Origin: CAWBRT01 sp050015355
GTDB taxonomy: Bacteria > Acidobacteriota > Terriglobia > Terriglobales > Acidobacteriaceae
Direction: 5' to 3'
DNA length: 64,000 nt
Assembly: GCA_050015355.1 (NCBI GenBank)
Contig: JBEKBO010000011.1
Coordinates: 38,369 to 102,368 of the forward strand
Below the pieces are notes generated by a model. The model did no database searches, was not told where the DNA came from, and saw only the letters and a program-made list of their open reading frames with translations. The position numbers and the translations under genes are program-made. Every line of letters starts with the position of its first letter. Position 1 is the first letter of the stretch. Positions 1 to 6,402 of this stretch are shown here, piece by piece.

Positions 1-933
1 AAAGAAGGCTGCGATAAAGCGCAGCTCCTTGCGCTCGCCCGACGCCGGACCGGAACAAATAGCCGTGCTGGGACCGGCGGTAACCGCCGGATGGGCGCCG
101 AGGAAGCCGTTGAAGAAGGCGCCGATGCTGGGGATCAGATACATGGCGTTGATTGGCGGTGTGTAGCCTTCCGCCAAGAGCACGCCGACCGCCTGGATAT
201 TCTGTACGCCAATCACCAGGAAGAATAGCGGCACGCTGATGTTGAGGATGGCCGACCAACTGAACGCGGGCAGCGCAAACCGCGGCTGGGCAAACTGCCA
301 GCTCATCGTGACGGGCTTGATCAGACCGAAGTAATACAGCAGCGCCGCTCCCACAACCATGGCAACAATGATCGGCGGAAATTTTTGACTGAACTTCCGG
401 AAGCCCATGACGACGAGAAAGATTACCAGCATGAGCCCGTAAATCGAAGGCGTTTTGATGGCCGCGCTGAACATGCTGACCCCAAAACTAAGCAGCACGC
501 CGCCCACCATGCCCAGCATCACGGGGACCGGAATATGATCGACAACTTTCTTGATGGCTCCGGTGAGCGTGAGAATCAAAGCCACCAGGCCGACCACCAT
601 GTACGCGCCCACCGCCTGGTTGAGCGGAAACCGCGCCAGCAGTTTGCCCAGCAGAATTGCTCCCGGGATGCTGTAAGCGATAACCAGCGGTATGCGATAG
701 CGCAAAGCCACGAACATGGTAGACAAACCGCCGAAGCCGTATAGGGCAAGCAGCCACGACACGGCTTGCGCGTCGGTCAGGCCGCCCGATTTGGCGGCAT
801 TCATCACAATCACGCCAGGGCCCAATGTGCTGAACAACGTAGCCACAAGGCCGGTCCCGACCGCGGCGGCGTTAATATTGGTGCAGAGAATCTTGAAACT
901 TTCCTTGAGGTTGTACCCCTTTTCCAAAATCAC
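1..933 (-). CDS. BenE-family benzoate/H+ symporter-like permease (3' end outside window)
   Basis: Hydrophobic protein of 311 visible codons; the C-terminus lies beyond the left edge. The reading frame shows at least seven membrane segments and resembles the BenE/YdcO benzoate:H+ symporter family, including an early 'STLGPGVIVMNAA' stretch and 'GAHPAVTAGPSTAIC' near the visible end. The start is GTG at 933, preceded by a strong Shine-Dalgarno GAGGAGG about 8 nt upstream; no ATG is better placed. It is the last visible gene of a six-gene leftward operon, 62 bp after the M24-like gene, so it probably imports the small (aromatic or heteroaromatic) acid that the upstream enzymes handle. The true substrate cannot be read from sequence. 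Confidence 0.75.
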   Translation of the reverse strand, partial: MILEKGYNLKESFKILCTNINAAAVGTGLVATLFSTLGPGVIVMNAAKSGGLTDAQAVSWLLALYGFGGLSTMFVALRYRIPLVIAYSIPGAILLGKLLARFPLNQAVGAYMVVGLVALILTLTGAIKKVVDHIPVPVMLGMVGGVLLSFGVSMFSAAIKTPSIYGLMLVIFLVVMGFRKFSQKFPPIIVAMVVGAALLYYFGLIKPVTMSWQFAQPRFALPAFSWSAILNISVPLFFLVIGVQNIQAVGVLLAEGYTPPINAMYLIPSIGAFFNGFLGAHPAVTAGPSTAICSGPASGERKELRFIAAFF

Positions 934-995
934 TTCGTTCGCCCTCCTCAATGGGATTTACCGCTCTCCCTGAAGGAGTGCGGCGCGCTGTCGCA

Positions 996-2102
996 CTATG
1001 AAACTTGAAGCATCTGACGCGGAAAGCGAGTAAGAATCTCGTTTTCCTTTTGGCCGACGTGAATACAATCCGTAATCCGCGGACCGCCGCCATGCTTGCG
1101 GTAAATGGTTGGCAGCAGCAGGTCCACTACCATCCCGGCCTCAATCCTGTCGCTCCGGCCTTTGCCGATGATGGGATAAAACTCCGATTGCCTGATGCCT
1201 ACGCCGTAGCCCGTCACGTCGAGATACTGTTCTTCCAGGCCCGCCTCGATCACCATGGCCCGGGCCGCGGCGTCCACATCGTTGGAGCTGGCGCCGGGTC
1301 TCAAAGCCTGAATCGCGGCGCATTGCGCCCTGAGCAGCAGCTCATGCACCTGGTGGTAGCCTGGCGCAACCTCGCCGACCGCGGCGGTTCGGCACATCTT
1401 TGCGCAATAGCCCTGGCACGTCGCACCCAAGTGGATGACGACGATCTCGCCCGCCTCGATCTTTTTGCTGGTGGCGCAAGGATGCGTGAGCAGCGCGCGT
1501 TCGCCCGATACCACCTGGGGACGGAAGGGCGAACCGTCGGAGCCGGCCTTGAGCATCGCGTACTCGGCCTCAGCCAGCACTTCGACCTCTCTTACGCCCG
1601 GACGCACCGACTTCGCGGCTGCCTCCATACCCGCGGCCACGATCTCGCCGGCCTGGCGCATGTATTGCAATTCGGTATCGTCCTTGATCGCCCGGATGCG
1701 ATAGAACAAATCGCTGGCGCCGCAGAAGTTTTCCTCGGAGAATTCCTTGCGTAAACCGTCGTATACGCCGAACGCCACAAAGTAGCGCTCAAATCCAATA
1801 CGAGGAGACGCGTAGCCGAATGCCTTGATTCGCTCGATGCATTTCTCAACCAGCGATTCTCGCGGAAACTCGTAACCGTACGTGGCGAGCCCCGTTTCGC
1901 GCCGCACGTATCCGGCGTCGAGCCATAACGTCACGCTGCAAGCTTCGCCTTCGCGCGGTATCAGAATCGCCTGGCACTCGATCTGGGTCAGTCCGGTGAA
2001 GTAGATCAGGTTTTCACGATTGTTGACGAATAGAATGTCCAGCCCCAGCTCAGGCATCATCGCCTGTGCTTTTGCAATGCGCTTCTGTGCAAGAGCCGAC
2101 AT
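996..2102 (-). CDS. M24-family (creatinase/aminopeptidase P fold) protein lacking the canonical metal ligands
   Basis: 368 aa with the two-domain layout of Xaa-Pro peptidase/creatinase: creatinase-N-like residues 1-130 and pita-bread domain 145-365. The five canonical metal ligands (D, D, H, E, E) all appear replaced. The expected Asp positions read 'VIHLG' (His ~224) and 'AKMCRT' (Lys ~235), the His motif reads 'GYGVG' (Tyr ~299), and the two Glu positions read 'LLLP' (Leu ~330) and 'PRITD' (Thr ~344). Metal-dependent peptidase activity is therefore unlikely. Creatinase is a known metal-free member but keeps the His, which is missing here. Start taken at ATG 2102 (an in-frame TTG lies at 2123). 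It follows the molybdopterin-binding-fold gene by 44 bp in the same operon. Confidence 0.8.
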   Translation of the reverse strand: MSALAQKRIAKAQAMMPELGLDILFVNNRENLIYFTGLTQIECQAILIPREGEACSVTLWLDAGYVRRETGLATYGYEFPRESLVEKCIERIKAFGYASPRIGFERYFVAFGVYDGLRKEFSEENFCGASDLFYRIRAIKDDTELQYMRQAGEIVAAGMEAAAKSVRPGVREVEVLAEAEYAMLKAGSDGSPFRPQVVSGERALLTHPCATSKKIEAGEIVVIHLGATCQGYCAKMCRTAAVGEVAPGYHQVHELLLRAQCAAIQALRPGASSNDVDAAARAMVIEAGLEEQYLDVTGYGVGIRQSEFYPIIGKGRSDRIEAGMVVDLLLPTIYRKHGGGPRITDCIHVGQKENEILTRFPRQMLQVS

Positions 2103-2146
2103 AAAGCTTTCTTCGATCTCCAAGGCCCTGATGGCCGCAACCGCAA

Positions 2147-3052
2147 TCAGTGGTGATGCGCGTGCCAGTGCGCTTGCTTGGCGCGCAGTTTTTCCCGCAG
2201 AATCTCGACCACCGCATTCGCCAAAGCGTGCTTATCCACCCGGCCGGCGGTGCAAAACCTGCGCAGCGCCACGGCACTGGCCTCGACCTCGTCATGCGGC
2301 CCAGGCAAGCTGACGTAGGTCGTCAACCCATACTGGCCAACGCCGATGCGCACGCCCTCTTTCAAATGACGGCCGGTGCCCGCCTGGAACTTGACGATCC
2401 AGGGAGTGGCCGCCTCGGGGTCGACTCTGGTCACCGCTTCGACGCTGAAATCCTTATCTTCCGCGCCCACGCCGCCCGTCGTAATCACCAAGCCGAATCC
2501 CCGTTCAGCCGCGTCCCGCAGCGCGTGAGCGATGGCGTGAACGTCGTCTTCCAGAATCCCGCCGAACTCGGCCTTGTAGCCCTGCGACTCGAGCAGCGCC
2601 AAAAGGTAGGGAGAATTGGTGTCTTCAATCATTCCCCTCTTGACTTCAAAGCCGGTTGCGTAAACCCGTGCGCGGCGCAAGACCGTGCGTTCGATCTCGT
2701 CGCTCATGGCCGCGGTGCGGGCGACGATCTCGCCGGATTGCAACGGCTCACAACTGATGAGTCCCATGATGCCCGCCGAATCGACGTAGGCATCATCTCT
2801 CACCTTCAAGCCCTCGATGCCGCGCAACTCATCCAGCAGACTTCCCTGCTTGCCAATGAGTTGCCGCATATCGACCGTCTTTGCCAGGATGTCGAGACAG
2901 ATGTGATCGTCTCTCACGTCCACAACCAACACTTGTTCGGCAGGCAACTGCAGAACCTTGGCGGCTTTGGCGGCCACGGTGGTCAGGTTCACCTCGTGGA
3001 GATCAAGGCCGTAGATCCGCAGTTCGGTCTTTTCCAGCAGATTCAGTTGCAC
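2147..3052 (-). CDS. MoCF/CinA-like molybdopterin-binding-fold protein
   Basis: 301 aa. Residues ~95-290 carry the MoaB/Mog/CinA (MoCF) fold: an early 'GLISCEPLQSGEIV' strand, then 'LVITTGGVGAEDKDFSVEAV', the glycine-rich phosphate-binding loop of the family. Residues 1-90 form an unrecognised N-terminal domain. The C-terminus is His-rich ('HWHAHHH'), perhaps a metal site. In this family such domains bind molybdopterin or, in CinA (COG1058), act on ADP-ribose-type nucleotides. Starts at GTG 3052, inside the end of the upstream gene (10-bp overlap), which indicates translational coupling. Whether it serves a molybdopterin or a nicotinate-derived cofactor in this operon is open. Confidence 0.75.
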   Translation of the reverse strand: MQLNLLEKTELRIYGLDLHEVNLTTVAAKAAKVLQLPAEQVLVVDVRDDHICLDILAKTVDMRQLIGKQGSLLDELRGIEGLKVRDDAYVDSAGIMGLISCEPLQSGEIVARTAAMSDEIERTVLRRARVYATGFEVKRGMIEDTNSPYLLALLESQGYKAEFGGILEDDVHAIAHALRDAAERGFGLVITTGGVGAEDKDFSVEAVTRVDPEAATPWIVKFQAGTGRHLKEGVRIGVGQYGLTTYVSLPGPHDEVEASAVALRRFCTAGRVDKHALANAVVEILREKLRAKQAHWHAHHH

Positions 3053-3876
3053 GGCGGCACCACGCTGACGTCCAGCTTCATGTCAAGCAGCGGAGCGTCC
3101 ACGATCTCGGAACCGATGTCCAGGATGTCGATGCCACGGCCTTTCATGGCGGGAATGTCCTGCAAGCGCACGCCCTTGGCAAACGCCAATTTCACCTGCT
3201 GCCGCAGGCCTATGGCTTCCAGCGCCCTGCGGGCCGCTTCGAAATCGGCAAGACCGCCGGTATCGACCATCAGGATATCTGCGCCGTGGGTGACGGCCGT
3301 GATCGCCTCCTGAGCGACGCTGGCGAACTCGCCCTTCAACTGAATTACCTTGAGCTTGTCGCCGACCGACGCCACTGCGTTGAGCGTGGCCTCAATTCCG
3401 CCCAGCATGCGAACGAAGTTCTTGTCGAGATAGAGAAAAGGCTGGTCCGTAATCCGGAACGCGGCCCCGCCGCAAACGACCGCCTCCCTGACGATCGACT
3501 TGATTTCCGCGGGCATTTTTTTCCATGCGCCGCAGACGATCTTCATCTCGTCGCCGGCAAGTTGGACCGCGCGGCGGGCCGCCGTCGCAATCCCGGAAGA
3601 CTTCGCCAGCTTGCCGATCGCAAACTCTTCGGCCAGAGCAATCTGCCTCGCGGTACCGGCAATTCGGCCGACGACCGAGCCGGCCTTCACTTCGGCGCCG
3701 TCGGCCAGCAGCAACTCAGCGCCGATTCCCGCCTCCGCCAAAGCGGCTTGCAGACGGGCGATTCCGGCTACAACTCCGTCTCTTTCGGCGACGATGCCGG
3801 CGCTGAATTGCCGGCCATTGATCCCGGCAAAAATGATCTCCCGAATATCCTGCTGCACTCTGGCCGCGGTTTGCAC
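3043..3876 (-). CDS. Quinolinate-phosphoribosyltransferase-fold (NadC/ModD-like) protein
   Basis: 277 aa. The C-terminal half matches the QPRTase barrel: 'KLVIQLKGE'-type strands, 'GADILMVDTGG' and 'GIDILDIGSEIVDAPLLDM', comparable to the family's closing G-x-D-x-I-S-x-G...A-x-x-L-D-x-S/K-L segment. NadC makes nicotinate mononucleotide from quinolinate and PRPP; the ModD subgroup sits in molybdate operons with unknown function. Key PRPP-binding residues were not verified. Lies 19 bp after the LarA-like gene and overlaps the MoCF-fold gene by 10 bp. The context (LarA-like, MoCF, aromatic-acid permease) points to a cofactor or substrate-activation role rather than housekeeping NAD synthesis, but that is inference. 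Confidence 0.7.
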   Translation of the reverse strand: MQTAARVQQDIREIIFAGINGRQFSAGIVAERDGVVAGIARLQAALAEAGIGAELLLADGAEVKAGSVVGRIAGTARQIALAEEFAIGKLAKSSGIATAARRAVQLAGDEMKIVCGAWKKMPAEIKSIVREAVVCGGAAFRITDQPFLYLDKNFVRMLGGIEATLNAVASVGDKLKVIQLKGEFASVAQEAITAVTHGADILMVDTGGLADFEAARRALEAIGLRQQVKLAFAKGVRLQDIPAMKGRGIDILDIGSEIVDAPLLDMKLDVSVVPPCN

Positions 3877-3895
3877 AACATCCCCCTTCGATCCA

Positions 3896-5371
3896 CTACC
3901 TTGCGGCGGCGAGTTCGCGCTGCTCCGCTTTGCCGGTGACGCCGCGCTGCTTGAGCCACCTCGGCATCAGCTCCGCATCGACCCGGGCCGAGACCTCGGG
4001 AGCCTTGCGCACCAACAGCTCAGCCAGACTCTCGCTCACGTTGATGCCGCCCATGGCGCCGTCGAAGATGATGACGTTGTCGGTCTTCGCAACTTTGTAC
4101 GCGAAGTGCATCGCATCATCGAGTTGATTCGCCACGACCGCCCACTTCATGTAATCCAGGTTTTGCGGGTCGGAATTGAACAGGTCGGCCTGCTTCTGGC
4201 CCACCACCACGGTCGGTATGTGCTCGGAGAAGAATGCGCCGGGATATCCGCCCCACGCATAGTTGTGAACGACCATCCTGATCGCCGGGTTCATCGGAAG
4301 AATGCCTTCCACCATCGGTTTGCCGTTCTTTCCGTAAAAAGCCTCCGTGTACCACGTGTACGGCGGTAGTGGCTGATCCAGATCGAACAGGTCCTGGTTG
4401 GCGCCGATAAAATTCGCGTAAATCACGCCGGCGGCAAAGACGTATGGCACCGGACACGGAAAATCCAGGCCCGCGATGCACTCATCGATCTCGCCCAGCA
4501 GGGTCATAATCTTGCCGTAGTACTGCAACCCTTCCACCGTGATCTGGTCGTTCAAGGCGTAAAGATCGTTTTCCGCGCTGACCCCGACCACGCCGCTGGG
4601 CGACATGTTCAGGAAGGCCGTGAAGGCAAACTTGTTCTTCACATACTCGGAGTCGAAGATGGCCCGGGCGGTAAAGTTCGCGCCCCTCGGTCCCATGTTC
4701 CAGTGATAGGTGGAACGCGTTTCGATGCGGGCGTAGGACATGCCGAACGGCTTGACGGCGCGGTCGACCTGCCGGTGAAAATGGACTTCGCGCACGTCGC
4801 TGTTATGCACGTGTACGATCCAGTCGGCGTCGTAGATCGCCTTGATGCCGTACAGCGTGCCGATTTCCGTCTGAATGGCAACGCCTTCGTCGATCGGGGC
4901 TACGCCTTTGGCCTTGCCCTTGTAATGCTCGTCGAGGTGGTAGCGCTTAATGTATTCCTCGGTCTCGCGGAAGCGCAGGCCGACGCCGGCGCGCAGACGA
5001 ATGTTCTGCGTGCCCGTGCGGGCGGCAATCACGTCGCGGACCGCGCGCAATAGCTCGGCGTACGGCTCGCCGCCCAGCAGCGTGAAGCCGTGGTGGGAGG
5101 CGCACACATTCACCGATTGCCCGGGCTTGATCATCGACATATCGACCCGGCTTAACGCCTCTTCCGCCGCCTTGCGAACCGCTGGAATGCCGGTCTCGGA
5201 GGGATAGATCACCGCCGGCGTGTCGGTGAAAAGGTCCTTCACCAGCAGCGATGTCATCTCCGGGTATTCCGCAAGACGCTTCTTCACCAGTTCCGGTGCA
5301 ATACCGTACTGGGAAGCCCTCGGCAGCATTGGCGTAATCGGTTTACGCTTGGACGTCCGTTCGCTTTTCAT
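3896..5371 (-). CDS. Divergent LarA-like (DUF2088-type, nickel-pincer racemase superfamily) protein
   Basis: 491 aa, soluble. By eye the order of elements follows lactate racemase LarA: a nucleotide-like segment 'VNVCASHHGF' (~88-96) where LarA has 'SSDHTRP'; 'RAGVGLRFRE' (~127-136) where LarA has 'ATGFHRP'; 'GIKAIYDADWIVHVHNSDV' (~175-193) followed by H197/H199 and K207 where LarA has the His and the pincer-binding Lys; and 'ANQLDDAMHFAYKVAK' near the C-terminus matching LarA's 'TLDEAMEKAYA'. Identity is low and several catalytic positions differ, so both function and family are tentative. Start ATG overlaps the upstream ferredoxin stop (TGATG). Reported LarA enzymes use a pincer cofactor derived from nicotinate, which fits the neighbouring QPRTase-like gene. 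Confidence 0.5.
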   Translation of the reverse strand: MKSERTSKRKPITPMLPRASQYGIAPELVKKRLAEYPEMTSLLVKDLFTDTPAVIYPSETGIPAVRKAAEEALSRVDMSMIKPGQSVNVCASHHGFTLLGGEPYAELLRAVRDVIAARTGTQNIRLRAGVGLRFRETEEYIKRYHLDEHYKGKAKGVAPIDEGVAIQTEIGTLYGIKAIYDADWIVHVHNSDVREVHFHRQVDRAVKPFGMSYARIETRSTYHWNMGPRGANFTARAIFDSEYVKNKFAFTAFLNMSPSGVVGVSAENDLYALNDQITVEGLQYYGKIMTLLGEIDECIAGLDFPCPVPYVFAAGVIYANFIGANQDLFDLDQPLPPYTWYTEAFYGKNGKPMVEGILPMNPAIRMVVHNYAWGGYPGAFFSEHIPTVVVGQKQADLFNSDPQNLDYMKWAVVANQLDDAMHFAYKVAKTDNVIIFDGAMGGINVSESLAELLVRKAPEVSARVDAELMPRWLKQRGVTGKAEQRELAAAR

Positions 5372-5985
5372 CAGGCATCACTCCTCTCCGGCTTAGCCGC
5401 CACTACCTTCTTTAACAGTTCGATATCTTCCTCAAAATAGAAACCCCGGCTGCCATACTTGGCCTTGACTTCTTCCGGGATTTCCCACACCGTGGGCGTC
5501 AACCCATACCATTGCCAGCCAACCGGCCGCTCGGGAGTGATTCCTGCCGCCTGCAGCAGCCGCAGGGCGGGCTCAATGCATTCGACTTTGCATCCGGTGC
5601 GAATGCCGGTCTGCTTGGAAATCTCCTCCGGAGACGTGGCCCCTTTCAAAATGGCAGCGGCCACTTCTTCGGCTCGAGTGGAGGTGCAGTAGCAAACAAG
5701 TTGTTGTGGATTGAGGTTGGCCTTCAGGCAGAGCGCTTCGATCTTGCCGTAGGGAACGTCGTCCACGGCGACCCTCACGGTGTAGGGGGCATCCAGCTTA
5801 TGCATGCTGATGGCATAGACCGGACAACGTTGATCGCAAGCGCCGCAACCCCGGCAATCCTCTTCTTTTACAACGGCTTTCCTGTCTACCAGGGTGATTG
5901 CCAGCGTGGGGCAAACGCTGCTGCATACCACGCAGCCATTGCATGCGTCCTGGTCGACAAGAGGGTTCATGGAGATCAATTTCAT
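5371..5985 (-). CDS. 2x[4Fe-4S] ferredoxin fused to a BFD-like [2Fe-2S] domain
   Basis: 204 aa, first gene of the operon. Two classical CxxCxxCxxxCP clusters lie at C15-C25 and C44-C54. They are followed by a BFD-like (bacterioferritin-associated ferredoxin type) motif with C98-x-C100 and C132-xxx-C136 ('VCYCTS' and 'GCKVEC'), and a C-terminal tail of about 60 residues. It probably passes electrons to or from an operon enzyme, though no obvious reductase is encoded in the window. The start is well supported: AGGAGAGGTGG lies about 8 nt before ATG 5985. Its stop overlaps the next gene's start by one base. Confidence 0.85.
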   Translation of the reverse strand: MKLISMNPLVDQDACNGCVVCSSVCPTLAITLVDRKAVVKEEDCRGCGACDQRCPVYAISMHKLDAPYTVRVAVDDVPYGKIEALCLKANLNPQQLVCYCTSTRAEEVAAAILKGATSPEEISKQTGIRTGCKVECIEPALRLLQAAGITPERPVGWQWYGLTPTVWEIPEEVKAKYGSRGFYFEEDIELLKKVVAAKPERSDA

Positions 5986-6402
5986 TTTCGTCCACCTCTC
6001 CTAAACGGCTGCTGAAAAACAGATTCCCTACGCGATAAGCCCGCGAGATGGCACCTCGCTGGTTGCTTTAGCACGCCTTTCAGCAGCCTGCTAAACAAAC
6101 TCGTGGCACTGTTCCTTTGACAGACGGGTCGTGACCCATGGCGGGGAGCCCTAGTATCTTTATTACTACGGGTCTGGAGCGGCTTTTCGTGATCGTAATC
6201 ACGTATAGATGTGACGACTAACGCAAGTTGCGGCTGGATGTCAGCAGGTTGAAACGCCAAGGTAAGGAGTTAGATTACAAGGGGTAACGCGAATACACGG
6301 ACAAGATCACTGCTGATCGGGGAAGGCGCGAACGGCGGCAGTAATGAGATCGGCACTGCCTGTCTCTCACGGCCTTCCGCCTGTCTCAGGTTTCTTCGCG
6401 CC
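5986..6402. other. Intergenic region holding the leader of the ferredoxin operon
   Basis: 417 bp between the operon's first gene and the 3' end of the hybrid kinase. Apart from the dyads listed separately, no gene is supported; open frames here have no ribosome site or recognisable domain. The operon promoter must lie in this stretch, but no clear -35/-10 pair could be assigned. Confidence 0.6.
6007..6095 (-). promoter_or_regulatory. Nested inverted repeats in the 5' leader of the ferredoxin/LarA-like operon
   Basis: An 11-bp perfect inverted repeat (GGCTGCTGAAA at 6007-6017, TTTCAGCAGCC at 6078-6088) flanks a 60-nt loop. A second, tighter 7-bp dyad (TTTAGCA 6067-6073, TGCTAAA 6089-6095) shares its right side. 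The inner arm ends 4 nt from the Shine-Dalgarno, so the structures could compete for the ribosome site. It could be a cis-regulatory leader or a dispersed REP-like palindrome. Confidence 0.45.

Noticed and set aside
5982..6260. Minus-strand open frame upstream of the ferredoxin gene
   Set aside because: It covers the dyads and ribosome site of the operon, has no domain and no start signal.
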